A DNA stretch of 64,000 nt from Methylomonas rosea (GTDB taxonomy: Bacteria; Pseudomonadota; Gammaproteobacteria; Methylococcales; Methylomonadaceae): NCBI RefSeq assembly GCF_024505055.1, contig NZ_JANIBL010000012.1, positions 1 through 64,000 on the forward strand, given 5' to 3'. Under the pieces are notes generated by a model. The model saw nothing but the letters and a program-made list of their open reading frames with translations. It was not told where the DNA came from and ran no database searches. A program made the translations under genes and the position numbers. This document shows, piece by piece, positions 56,747 through 64,000 of this stretch (position 1 is its first letter; every line of letters starts with the position of its first letter).

Positions 56747-58006
56747 CTATTCCAGCCAATCGTCGGCCGGTTGAGACAGGAATTCCGCCAGCGGCACGCC
56801 GCCAGTTCCCACCAGAATTCTTTTGGCGTGGGGATATTTTTCGGCAAACAGGCTCAACCCCGCCGATACCACCGGCTTGGGCGCGCTCTTGACTTCTATC
56901 GCCGCCAGCTTCTTGCCTTTGGCCAACACGAAATCGACTTCCTGATTGCCTTCGCGCCAGTAGTAGAGCTTGGTGTCTTCGTCGATGGTATTGAGCAGGT
57001 GAGCACCGACGCTGCTTTCCACCAAACGCCCCCAATAACTTCGGTCGGCTTGCGCCTCAGCGAAGCTGTAATCCTGCAGTGCCGACATCAAGGCGGTGTT
57101 GAATACATGCAGCTTGGGTGCGGAATTGCGCTTGCGGACTTCTTGGCCCGCGTATTTATGCAGACCGGCCAATAACTTGGTTTCGCTCAGTAGATGCAGG
57201 TAGTCGGCCAGGGTTTCGGTGTGTTTGGCTTCGATAATGCTTTCTATCATTTTGGTTAACGACAGTTCTTGCCCGGAATAGTGGCAACCCAGTTCGAACA
57301 ACTGCTTCAATAGCATCGGATTTTTGATGCGCACCATTTGCAGGATGTCTTTTTCAATATTAGGTTGAATCAAGCTATCTCGCACGTAACGACGCCAGCG
57401 AGTTTCGTCTTTTATCAGCCAGGCGCTGCCGGGATAACCGCCGAAATAGACGTATTGTTCCAGCGTCAACCCAAAGGCTTCTTGCATTTCGGCAAAGCCC
57501 CAGTGACTGACCGGCAAGGTTTCGTAACGTCCGGCCAGACTTTCCGACAAGCCTTTTTGCATCAACAGCGGCGCGGAACCCAGCAACACCACATGCATGG
57601 GTATGCCGTTGGCACGGTCGGCATCCCATAGGCCTTTGACGATGTCGGACCAATGTTCGATTTTTTGGATTTCATCTATCGCAAACACAAAGGCATCGTC
57701 AGTTTGTGTTGTTTTTAGCCAGGCGGCGGCGCGGTTTCTGGCTTCCTGCCAATGAAATACCAACCAGGCTTTGTCCTTCCTTTGCGGTGGCGAAATAGCC
57801 GCAACCACACCAGCGACATCATAGGGAGAGATGTTCGGTTCGTCGTCCACTGATACGTAATAGCCTTGTACCGGTTCGGCGGAAACGATGTCGCGAATAA
57901 TGGTGGTTTTGCCGACTTGCCTTGGGCCTGCGAGCAAATTGATGAAGTGAACCGGATCGCCAAGGCGGGTTTTGAGCAGGGCTTCCTGAGGGCGGGCATA
58001 TTTCAT
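56747..58006 (-). CDS. AAA_14/DUF4143 family ATPase
   Basis: A 419-residue ATPase. The N-terminal AAA domain has Walker A LLAGPRQVGKTTIIRDI near residues 24-40, Walker B FVFAIDEIQKIEHWSD and sensor VVLLGSAPLLMQKGLSESLAGR. Its sequence WGFAEMQEAFGLTLEQYVYFGGYPG links to a C-terminal DUF4143 domain with a PD-(D/E)XK-like core, YYWREGNQEVDFVLAKGKKLAAIEVKSA. Such proteins are widespread and their role is unknown; some lie in defence or selfish loci. It is the first gene of a two-gene unit with the STAND-like NTPase. The ATG at 58006 has no ribosome site; a 38-bp palindrome touches it, so it may be leaderless or autoregulated. Confidence 0.9.
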   Translation of the reverse strand: MKYARPQEALLKTRLGDPVHFINLLAGPRQVGKTTIIRDIVSAEPVQGYYVSVDDEPNISPYDVAGVVAAISPPQRKDKAWLVFHWQEARNRAAAWLKTTQTDDAFVFAIDEIQKIEHWSDIVKGLWDADRANGIPMHVVLLGSAPLLMQKGLSESLAGRYETLPVSHWGFAEMQEAFGLTLEQYVYFGGYPGSAWLIKDETRWRRYVRDSLIQPNIEKDILQMVRIKNPMLLKQLFELGCHYSGQELSLTKMIESIIEAKHTETLADYLHLLSETKLLAGLHKYAGQEVRKRNSAPKLHVFNTALMSALQDYSFAEAQADRSYWGRLVESSVGAHLLNTIDEDTKLYYWREGNQEVDFVLAKGKKLAAIEVKSAPKPVVSAGLSLFAEKYPHAKRILVGTGGVPLAEFLSQPADDWLE

Positions 58007-58043
58007 GTTACATTACTGAGTAAATTTACTCAGTAACGTAACA
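58006..58043. promoter_or_regulatory. 38-bp near-perfect palindrome at the start of the DUF4143 gene
   Basis: The arms TGTTAC-(A/G)-TTACTGAGTAAA and their complement meet at AATT; the core TGAGTAAATTTACTCA is perfect and only one base pair of the 19-bp arms is mismatched. It directly abuts the start codon of the ATPase gene on the minus strand. This is either an operator for a dimeric repressor or a cruciform/hairpin covering the translation start. Confidence 0.7.
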
Positions 58044-58377
58044 TTTAGAAAATTATTTGTCTATTTATACGCATCAACCTTGAGTTCTATAAAACGGCAA
58101 TCGCATAATTTAAGAAACACCTTCAGCCTGACAGCTTCTTCATTGATTGCCGAAAACTCTCCCAGCAGACAGAGGACATGTCTCGCAATCAAGCGTCCAT
58201 TGCTTGGCAAGCAAATATCTATTCAAGGGCAGTCACTTACGGCCGCTGCGCAGCGATCCGCAATCGGTCGATCCAAGCTTTTCAAAATCTGGCCGGATTC
58301 GTATCGGAATGGATGGCTGTTTTGCGATTGAAACACTTGGCGGTGTTTGATCAGAATGCGCGCCGACAACCGAAAAA
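58044..58377. other. Intergenic region upstream of the ATPase cassette
   Basis: A 334-bp gap between the rseC stop and the ATPase cassette palindrome. It should hold the cassette promoter. Plus-strand open frames here lack ribosome sites and conserved features. No repeat or RNA gene is seen. Confidence 0.45.
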
Positions 58378-58818
58378 TCACTCAATACCGAGCTTCTTGA
58401 CAATCTGCGGCTTAAAGCAAAGATGAAGCAGTAACAGATTTTGACTGCGATTAATCAACCAAAAGCCAGACAGCAATGTCGCCAAGGCCACTTCGGGTAA
58501 GCAATCGGTGTTATAGGGCGGGGGTAGCCAGGCTTCGGCCAAGCCGACGCCAAGCAGCATGAAAATCAGCGGTACCAGATAGAGTAACAGCGACGTGAGC
58601 AGCAGTTGGCTATCGTCTATCGCCACCATCACATGGTCGCCGGCTTGCAGGTTTATCTCGCAATCGACTGCAAACTCGCGTTTGGGGAGGACTTTTGCCA
58701 GCGTGGCGGTGCCGCAGGACTGATGTTGCGCACAGCCGCTGCAGGCACTGCTTTGCAGACTTTTGATCCAGGTACGGCCATCGCTAACGCGGGTAACGAC
58801 GGCCGCTTCTTCGATCAT
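58378..58818 (-). CDS. rseC: RseC/SoxR-reducing system protein
   Basis: A 146-residue membrane protein of the RseC/MucC family. The N-terminal Cys cluster SACSGCAQHQSCG near residues 23-35 could bind a metal or Fe-S cluster. Two membrane helices follow (LLLTSLLLYLVPLIFMLLGVGL and a second near residues 108-130). RseC homologues associate with Rnf complexes, which in diazotrophs can supply low-potential electrons to nitrogenase, so its place at the end of the nif operon, 10 bp after nifF, makes sense. No rnf gene is in the window. Confidence 0.87.
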   Translation of the reverse strand: MIEEAAVVTRVSDGRTWIKSLQSSACSGCAQHQSCGTATLAKVLPKREFAVDCEINLQAGDHVMVAIDDSQLLLTSLLLYLVPLIFMLLGVGLAEAWLPPPYNTDCLPEVALATLLSGFWLINRSQNLLLLHLCFKPQIVKKLGIE

Positions 58819-58828
58819 GGCTCGCCTA

Positions 58829-59359
58829 TCAAGCCCAGGCGGAGGAAATTGAGTCCAGCCAAGCGCTGAGACGGCCTTCGCTCAGTTCTTTCTGATTGTC
58901 TTCGTCCAACACCAAACCCACGAACTGGTCGCCCAGCAAGGCTTTGGATTTTTTAAAGGTATAACCTTCGCTACTGGTCATACCGACGATGGTCGCGCCG
59001 GCATCGGCAAAAGCGTCGTATAGGAAGCCCACCGCGTCGACGAAATTGCCGGGATAACCTTCCTGATCTCCCAAGCCGTAGATCGCCACGGTTTTACCGG
59101 TAAAATCCGCACCGACCAGCGTCGGCAAGAACTCTTCCCAGCTCTCGTTATCGTGTCCGGCGCTCATGCCGGGCAGTTCGCCTTCCCCGTAAGTCGGCGA
59201 ACCGACGATCAACACGTCGTAGGCCAGCAAATCGTCCACGGAGGCTTTGTTGATATTGACCGGTTTGTCGGCTGCATCGCCCAACTTCGTAGCAATGGTC
59301 TTGGCTACTTTACGCGTGTTGCCGGTATCGGTTCCGAAAAAAATGCCTACTTTTGCCAT
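58829..59359 (-). CDS. nifF: Nitrogenase-type flavodoxin
   Basis: A 176-residue long-chain flavodoxin. The FMN phosphate loop FFGTDTGNTRKVAKTIA is at residues 8-24 and the flavin-binding loops are VGSPTYGEGELPG and YGLGDQEGYPGNFVDA. The EGYTFKKSKAL and LDEDNQKELSEGRLSAWLD regions are typical of NifF. It carries electrons to the nitrogenase Fe protein. It follows the glutaredoxin-BolA fusion by 24 bp and precedes rseC by 10 bp in the same operon. Confidence 0.95.
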   Translation of the reverse strand: MAKVGIFFGTDTGNTRKVAKTIATKLGDAADKPVNINKASVDDLLAYDVLIVGSPTYGEGELPGMSAGHDNESWEEFLPTLVGADFTGKTVAIYGLGDQEGYPGNFVDAVGFLYDAFADAGATIVGMTSSEGYTFKKSKALLGDQFVGLVLDEDNQKELSEGRLSAWLDSISSAWA

Positions 59360-59383
59360 AGTGTTGTCTCCTTGTTAACTAGA

Positions 59384-60001
59384 TCAGATTTGAATTTGGA
59401 GTAAGCCCGGATTTGCTGCCGGCTGGAGCGCGGCCCAAGCTTCAGGCGTATGCGTCTTCAGAGTGACGGCATGCAAACGGCCGGAAGCCAGCGGCGCACT
59501 CAAAGTTGCCATAACGCCTTGATGTTGTTTGATCATAGGTTGATCGGCGAACAATTCGCTGACCACGGTGATGTTTAAATCGCAACCGGCGCCTTCGATG
59601 CCGATGGTTGCGCCCGGATAGGAAGCCAGAATCAAGGCTTCCACTTCGGAATGGGTAATGGTTTGGCTGGCGTCCGCAGTTTCGACGGGCTGAACCGTCG
59701 CTTGTAATAGCGGTAACAGGGTCCCGTCTTTATACATGGACTCGACAATGTCGGCGCCGCCGACCAATTCGCCTTTGATGAACACTTGCGGAAAGGTCGG
59801 CCATTTGGAAATGGACGGCAGTTTTTCGCGGATGAACGGCGATTGCAAGACGTTGACGTAAGCGTAAGGTACCTTGGTTTCATTCAAGATGCCGATAGTC
59901 TTCGCGGAAAAACCGCATTCCGGAGCGCTAGGCACACCTTTCATGTAAATAATCACCGGATTTTCGGCAAGTTGTTGCAAGATTTTTTCTTTAACGCTCA
60001 T
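59384..60001 (-). CDS. Monothiol glutaredoxin (CGFS) fused to a BolA domain
   Basis: A 205-residue fusion. Residues 1-105 are a Grx4-type monothiol glutaredoxin: YMKGVPSAPECGFSAKTIGIL with Cys29 of CGFS, and WPTFPQVFIKGELVGGADIVESMYKDG. Residues ~115-195 are BolA-like: ITHSEVEALILASYPGATIGIEG, HQGVMATLSAPLASGRLHAVTLKTHTPEAWAAL with the conserved HAVTLKTHTPEAW. The two families bind one [2Fe-2S] cluster together as separate proteins in E. coli (Grx4 and BolA); here they are joined. In A. vinelandii a nif-cluster glutaredoxin occupies the analogous place. A role in Fe-S assembly for nitrogenase is inferred. Confidence 0.93.
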   Translation of the reverse strand: MSVKEKILQQLAENPVIIYMKGVPSAPECGFSAKTIGILNETKVPYAYVNVLQSPFIREKLPSISKWPTFPQVFIKGELVGGADIVESMYKDGTLLPLLQATVQPVETADASQTITHSEVEALILASYPGATIGIEGAGCDLNITVVSELFADQPMIKQHQGVMATLSAPLASGRLHAVTLKTHTPEAWAALQPAANPGLLQIQI

Positions 60002-60073
60002 TGTGTTTTCTCAATTAACTAAAATTCTTCAATACGACTGATGAGCTTCGCTTGGTAAAGCCCATCCGCAAGC

Positions 60074-61384
60074 TTATTCCCCGCCCGACAACCGCTTTAA
60101 GTCTTCGGCCTCGCCGGATTTCTCCCGCGGCACCACTTCGACCTCCGCTTCGCCGCGGATCACCTCGGCGTTAACGATGCAACGTTCGACATCAGGCCTG
60201 GAGGGTAAATCGAACATGGTGCGGCGCAATACGTGTTCCATGATGCCGCGCAAGCCGCGCGCACCCGTGTTACGGGCAATGGCTTTTTCAGCGATTTCGG
60301 CCAAGGCTTCCTGGGTAAACTCCAATTCAACTTCATCGAAGGCGAACAGGTGTTGGTATTGTTTGACCAAGGCGTTTTTCGGTTCGGTCAACACTTGAAT
60401 CAAGGCGTCCACGTCCAAAGGCTCTAGTGGCGCCAGCACTGGGAAACGGCCGATAAATTCCGGGATCAAGCCAAAGCGTTTCAAATCATCGGGCTGAGTA
60501 GCGTTCAGCATCGCTTCCAAGGTCGGCTTGTCGTCGGGATTGCTGACTTCGGCATGGAAACCGATAGCCGTTTTCGGCGGCAACAGGCGTTTTTCCACAT
60601 GCTTTTCCAGGCCCGGAAACGCGCCGCCGGCAATAAACAAAATATTGCTGGTATCGATCATCACCGAGTCGTTACCACTGTGATCCTTACGCCGGCCCTT
60701 GGCGGAGACTTTGACTTGCGAGCCTTCCACCAGCCGCAACAAAGCTTGCTGCACGCCTTCGCCGGAGACGTCGCGCGTGCCAAAGGCTTGCTCCGGGCTG
60801 CGGGCGATCTTGTCTACTTCATCGATATAAACCATGCCCCACTCGGCTCTGCTGATCTGGCCGTCGGCCACGTCCAGCAAGCGCACCAGGATATTTTCCA
60901 CGTCATCGCCGACATAACCGGCCTGAGTCAAGGTCGTCGCATCAGCCACGGCAAACGGCACGCCGACGATTTTTGCCAGCGTACTCGCCAGCAAAGTTTT
61001 ACCGGTGCCTGAGGGACCTATCATCAAGATATTGGATTTACCGATTTCCACACTATCATCGGACTCACCCAAGCCGCCGGCTTTGCGGCTGACGTTTTTC
61101 AGGCGTTTGTAATGGTTATACACCGCTACAGACAAAATTTCCTTAGCCAAATCCTGGCCGATCACATACTGATCGAGCATGGCCTTCATTTCCGCCGGCT
61201 TGGGCAACGGCCCCTGCATATCGGCTAATTCTTTTTTCTTGCCCCAGCTGGATACCACTTGGCTGGCCAACATCACGCAAGCTTCGCAAATGTAACCTTC
61301 CGTGCCGGCGATCATCGGCACGGCGGCCGACGCTTCGATACCGCAAAACGAACAATGCTTGGGTTCTTTTACCATGTTAGGCAC
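60074..61384 (-). CDS. clpX: ClpX ATPase, nif-cluster copy
   Basis: A 436-residue ClpX. The N-terminal zinc-binding domain has Cys11, Cys14, Cys33, Cys36 (KHCSFCGIEASA, GYICEACV). The AAA+ domain has Walker A MIGPSGTGKTLLA near residues 119-131, the pore-loop GYVGDDVENILVRLL, Walker B YIDEVDKIAR and RHKD-like loop. Its position after nifM and before grx/nifF is that of the Azotobacter nif-specific ClpX, which helps in turnover of NifB/NifEN-type proteins. It is probably a second copy besides the housekeeping clpX. The start overlaps the nifM stop by 8 bp. Confidence 0.95.
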   Translation of the reverse strand: MPNMVKEPKHCSFCGIEASAAVPMIAGTEGYICEACVMLASQVVSSWGKKKELADMQGPLPKPAEMKAMLDQYVIGQDLAKEILSVAVYNHYKRLKNVSRKAGGLGESDDSVEIGKSNILMIGPSGTGKTLLASTLAKIVGVPFAVADATTLTQAGYVGDDVENILVRLLDVADGQISRAEWGMVYIDEVDKIARSPEQAFGTRDVSGEGVQQALLRLVEGSQVKVSAKGRRKDHSGNDSVMIDTSNILFIAGGAFPGLEKHVEKRLLPPKTAIGFHAEVSNPDDKPTLEAMLNATQPDDLKRFGLIPEFIGRFPVLAPLEPLDVDALIQVLTEPKNALVKQYQHLFAFDEVELEFTQEALAEIAEKAIARNTGARGLRGIMEHVLRRTMFDLPSRPDVERCIVNAEVIRGEAEVEVVPREKSGEAEDLKRLSGGE

Positions 61385-62231
61385 TCCTGTTGACTGCGGG
61401 CAGACTGGCCAGCCAGGTACGCTGGCAAGTTCTGCGGGAACGATCCAGCATAATTTGCTGGATCTTCGGTGTCGCTTTTTTTAAGGACATGGTTTCGGCC
61501 GGGATAATTTTCAGGCACTGAATGACATGAAAGCCCATCTCGGTTTCCACCACATCGCTGATGGCGTCTTCTTTCAAACTAAACAATACCGCATCCAGTT
61601 CCGGAAACAAGGTGCCTTTGGCGACTGTTCCCACTTCGCCACCCTGCACCGCCGTCGGACATTCCGAATATTTCAGCGCCAGGTCGGCAAATTTATGCGG
61701 CTTGCGTTTCAAGGTGCCGAGAATCTCGTTAATCCGCCGCCAGGCAGCATCGCGAGTATTGTCCGGATAATCCGGATTAATACTGATCAAGATATGTCTG
61801 GCCTGACGTGTTTCAGGTTTGTGAAATTTTTCCGGGTGCGAGTGATAGAAAATGCCGATTTCCACCTCGTTGACCTTGGGCGCGCGCGCTGCCACTCTAT
61901 CCATTACCGCATCAACCTTGCACTGCCGGTACAAGGCGGCTTTCAGTAGCTCAACATCCAATCCATTGGCGCTCAATGCGGCTAAAAATGCGTCTTCGTC
62001 TTCGAAGCGGCCGCGCACTTCCTTGTAGGCTCTATCCAATTCCGTGTCGGAAATCACCACACCGGTGGCTTCGGACGAACTCAATACCCGGCCTTCGATC
62101 TCGTATTCGTTTTTAGCTTGCACTTCCACCTGGCGCAATTGCAGTTGCTCCAATTCGGCCGGCGCCTTCTGAAATAGGCTCAAGGCGGCCCGCAACAGGG
62201 TGTAAGGCTCTATCGACGTCTGGCTCATCAT
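61377..62231 (-). CDS. nifM: NifM, parvulin-type peptidyl-prolyl isomerase
   Basis: NifM helps mature the nitrogenase Fe protein NifH. It is 284 residues here. The N-terminal helical region (ALSLFQKAPAELEQLQLRQVEVQAKNEYEIEGRVLSSSEA) is NifM-like, and the parvulin domain (about residues 135-235) reads RQARHILISINPDYPDNTRDAAWRRINEIL, FADLALKYSECPTAVQGGEVGTVAKG and MGFHVIQCLKIIPAETM. Its frame overlaps both neighbours: 1 bp with nifZ and 8 bp with clpX. Confidence 0.94.
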   Translation of the reverse strand: MMSQTSIEPYTLLRAALSLFQKAPAELEQLQLRQVEVQAKNEYEIEGRVLSSSEATGVVISDTELDRAYKEVRGRFEDEDAFLAALSANGLDVELLKAALYRQCKVDAVMDRVAARAPKVNEVEIGIFYHSHPEKFHKPETRQARHILISINPDYPDNTRDAAWRRINEILGTLKRKPHKFADLALKYSECPTAVQGGEVGTVAKGTLFPELDAVLFSLKEDAISDVVETEMGFHVIQCLKIIPAETMSLKKATPKIQQIMLDRSRRTCQRTWLASLPAVNRSA

Positions 62232-62707
62232 TATGCCTCCGGTTCTTTAAACGTGGCCGGGTCTGCGGGCTCCAACACGCTCTCCGGCACCTGCATGGTT
62301 TTACCCGGAAAACGCACGTGGTAGAGCAAGGGATTGCTGTCGCGCAACACTTTCAGGATTTCGCCTTGCGTGCCGGCCGGGTAACTACCCTCTTGGGTGG
62401 GTATGTCGATCGTGCACACCACCTGATCACGGAACTCGAAACGGCTGGGATTCCAAGGTGCATCCGCAGAGATCAATTCTTCGGCCCTGCACCCGACCAT
62501 ACGCCCGGCATCCAGAAAATGCACGGTGTAGATCACTTGATCCTGCAAAAAAGTACCGACTTCGATGACGTTGCCGACACTACCCCGGCGCAGCAAGAAA
62601 TCGCCAACATCCATGCCCGGATAAGTGCCATCGTTGCGAACGTTACGCGTCAGCCTGACCCGCTCGCCGAATTCGAAGCGCTCTTCGTCGTAACGTTCTT
62701 CTATCAT
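62231..62707 (-). CDS. nifZ: NifZ, nitrogenase P-cluster assembly protein
   Basis: A 158-residue NifZ with two copies of the family core: FEFGERVRLTRNVRNDGTYPGMDVGDFLLRRGSVGNVIEVGTFLQDQVIYTVHFLDAGRMVGC and FRDQVVCTIDIPTQEGSYPAGTQGEILKVLRDSNPLLYHVRFPGKTMQVPESVLEP. NifZ is a chaperone-like factor for the second P-cluster of NifDK. It overlaps nifW by 4 bp (ATGA) and nifM by 1 bp. Confidence 0.95.
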   Translation of the reverse strand: MIEERYDEERFEFGERVRLTRNVRNDGTYPGMDVGDFLLRRGSVGNVIEVGTFLQDQVIYTVHFLDAGRMVGCRAEELISADAPWNPSRFEFRDQVVCTIDIPTQEGSYPAGTQGEILKVLRDSNPLLYHVRFPGKTMQVPESVLEPADPATFKEPEA

Positions 62708-63024
62708 GTTTTAATATCGCCTAGTGAAACAAACACGGTTTGCGGTTCCATCATCTTAAAGACCTTAAATACTTTTTCGGTCTGTGCGTCGGAGTCCACA
62801 AAGTCGCTGTAAGCGCGATGCAACAGCTTTTTGTAGACTTCCCGTTGCGCATCTTCGTCTTCCGGCATGTTCTCGCCGGCCTGGCTCAGATAATTGTGGA
62901 AACGCTGTAGGATATGTAGCCGGTTGACGTGGACGACGGTCGTATCGTATTCCAGCTCGAAATACCGCAGAAAATCTTCCGCGGCCTCCAGCTCTTCCAT
63001 ATCTTCTTCTAAACTCATCGTCAT
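62704..63024 (-). CDS. nifW: NifW, nitrogenase-stabilising/protective protein
   Basis: A 106-residue NifW: ELEAAEDFLRYFELEYDTTVVHVNRLHILQRFHNYLS and YKKLLHRAYSDFVDSDAQTEKVFKVFKM. NifW binds the MoFe protein and helps FeMo-protein maturation or oxygen protection. The start ATG at 63024 overlaps the stop of a small upstream membrane ORF (TAATG). A second in-frame ATG (MSLEE) two codons later is an alternative start. Confidence 0.95.
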   Translation of the reverse strand: MTMSLEEDMEELEAAEDFLRYFELEYDTTVVHVNRLHILQRFHNYLSQAGENMPEDEDAQREVYKKLLHRAYSDFVDSDAQTEKVFKVFKMMEPQTVFVSLGDIKT

Positions 63025-63146
63025 TACCTCATCATCAGGTGATCAAGATTGGCAGGTTGTTCTCCCAATGCATACACCACTAATAAAACCACCAGCATCA
63101 CAGCTGTTTGGGCCAAAAATGGATCGGATTTTTGTTTCTTCATCAT
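63024..63146 (-). CDS. 40-residue single-pass membrane peptide coupled to nifW
   Basis: A short frame of 40 codons plus stop on the minus strand, start 63146 (second ATG at 63143), stop TAA at 63026-63024. It has an AAAGGTGAT ribosome site seven bases upstream. The product has a charged N terminus (MMKKQKSDPF), one membrane segment (about residues 11-28, AVMLVVLLVVYALG) and a short polar tail. The stop overlaps the nifW ATG by one base, which signals translational coupling. I do not recognise a family. Confidence 0.6.
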   Translation of the reverse strand: MMKKQKSDPFLAQTAVMLVVLLVVYALGEQPANLDHLMMR

Positions 63147-63219
63147 GGCGATCACCTTTAGGTTAATTGCGCGGAACAACAAACATCACTTAGCGTTTGC
63201 ATCTGATATGGGGCGATGC

Positions 63220-63759
63220 CTACCCGAAAACTTCCGGCATGCGGAAAATCCCTTCCGCTGCTTCTTGACGGCGCACGACCAACTCCAACAATCCGCGTGC
63301 CCCAATCCGGTCTTTGTCATCCAATGACACCAATTTTTCAAAAATCGCCTTGCTCAATTCCAGGTTCTCCAAGCGCATGTTCAGAAATCCGATTGATTTC
63401 AAGGTGAACAAATACAGCCTGATCCGGGTCAGCAAGTCTTTCGGTGCCTCGCTGATATGCTCTCTTTCCAGCTGCCGCCAATCTTCCGGAAAATCGATGC
63501 CGGGCCGGATCAGCGTCAGGGCTCGTTCGGAAATCAGTAAGGCATCCGTCAGCCGATGCTGGTAGTAATAAAATCGATTTAAAGACACCAGCACATTCAA
63601 GGATTCCGGTGCCCGCAAATAAGCTTGTAATAACGGCAGTTCCGCTTCGCCAGTGGCGTAAAGTTCGGAGGCGTATTTGATCAAGTCCTCCACTTCCTGG
63701 CTGTCCGCCTTCTCGTAGTACAGGTCCTTGGCGTCAAATTGCAACAGATCCATTTCCAT
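63220..63759 (-). CDS. Nif-cluster TPR-like protein
   Basis: A 179-residue all-helical protein with a tetratricopeptide-like pattern: LIKYASELYATGEAELPLLQAYLRAPESLNVLVSLNRFYYYQHRLTDALLISERAL and later TLKSIGFLNMRLENLELSKAIFEKLVSLDDKDRIGARGLLELV. Proteins of this kind are encoded in nif accessory clusters beside nifW/nifV in several diazotrophs; their role is unknown. The start ATG at 63759 overlaps the stop of the upstream gene by 1 bp. A GTG one codon earlier is possible. Confidence 0.78.
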   Translation of the reverse strand: MEMDLLQFDAKDLYYEKADSQEVEDLIKYASELYATGEAELPLLQAYLRAPESLNVLVSLNRFYYYQHRLTDALLISERALTLIRPGIDFPEDWRQLEREHISEAPKDLLTRIRLYLFTLKSIGFLNMRLENLELSKAIFEKLVSLDDKDRIGARGLLELVVRRQEAAEGIFRMPEVFG

Positions 63760-64000
63760 CACTTACCACCCGCCGCTTGCTTCAATACCACCACGTCCTC
63801 GCCGTGACAGACACCTTCCGCTTCGCAGCTGCCGCAGGTTTCTTCCGCCACCACAAAGCGTTTTTGATTGTTTTCCAATTCGTCCAGACGGTCCACCAAG
63901 CAACTCAGCGCTTTGCCGACCGGGTCCGGCACCAAATGGTGGTCCAGATCGATACCGCGCGGATCCTGAATTTTTATACCTTTTTGCTGGATAATCCGGC
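63759..64000 (-). CDS. C-terminal part of a nif-operon protein with a CxxC cluster
   Basis: The frame is open to the window edge; the start lies outside. About 79 residues are visible: acidic and charged, with [34 protein letters not shown] and a C-terminal cysteine cluster [17 protein letters not shown] that resembles a small metal-binding or Fe-S site (Cys-x2-Cys-x5-Cys). The stop TGA overlaps the next gene ATG. I do not assign a family; in other nif clusters this position holds uncharacterised ORFs. Confidence 0.6.
   Translation of the reverse strand, partial: RIIQQKGIKIQDPRGIDLDHHLVPDPVGKALSCLVDRLDELENNQKRFVVAEETCGSCEAEGVCHGEDVVVLKQAAGGK

Overview
This 64 kb chromosomal segment comes from a gammaproteobacterium. 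The best guess is a nitrogen-fixing type I methanotroph of the Methylococcales (Methylomonas-like). That is inferred from a NifW/NifZ/NifM/ClpX/NifF block in the Azotobacter-type order, a VPLPA/PEP-CTERM-type exported protein, CbpA/CbpM, CysDN and the general gene style. No methane oxidation gene or 16S rRNA lies in the window, so the genus is not proven.

Layout. 1-3045: 3' part of gatA, a Uma2-type nuclease gene and gatB. 3162-8324: a very large DEDD exonuclease-RecQ-UvrD fusion. 8648-10822: a chemoreceptor without a sensor domain next to a separate membrane-anchored NIT-domain protein. 11209-20988: a defence island on the minus strand, read in the order mntA-hepT, hsdM (broken), hsdS, hipB-hipA, hsdR. 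It abuts the 3' end of ssrA (tmRNA, 21151-21531). 21790-24499: cbpA-cbpM-M48 protease-trxC. 24494-26402: a TPR-less SPINDLY-type glycosyltransferase and an unknown gene. 26493-30130: cysD and cysN, separated by a small exported protein and a decayed Phd/Doc-type toxin-antitoxin pair. 30206-41308: housekeeping and accessory genes (phosphohexomutase, WYL regulator, VOC protein, YjgR, PEP-CTERM protein, redoxin, YajQ, lipoprotein, MoaD-like, BNR-repeat protein, SIR2-like protein). 41348-49657: a signalling block (TonB receptor, CrtC-like lipocalin, YfiR, hybrid kinase, response-regulator diguanylate cyclase). 49911-51685: modBC molybdate transport. 52703-58006: a two-gene ATPase cassette with defence-like architecture. 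58378-64000: the nif accessory operon.

The nif operon appears to read as one minus-strand unit: unknown CxxC protein, TPR protein, a 40-residue membrane peptide, nifW, nifZ, nifM, clpX, Grx4-BolA fusion, nifF, rseC. Many of its reading frames overlap by 1-8 bases. modBC nearby would supply molybdenum for nitrogenase.

Most unusual points: (1) hsdM carries two separate insertions, one of which is an in-frame DUF559 nuclease domain bounded by 33-bp inverted REP-like repeats; (2) a NACHT/STAND-like NTPase of 1346 residues with a C-terminal PD-(D/E)XK motif sits 3 bp after an AAA/DUF4143 ATPase, whose start codon touches a 38-bp near-perfect palindrome; (3) a DEDD-RecQ-UvrD triple fusion; (4) a split nitrate/nitrite-type chemoreceptor; (5) a 40-codon membrane ORF coupled to nifW; (6) a degenerate APS-kinase remnant at the C terminus of CysN.
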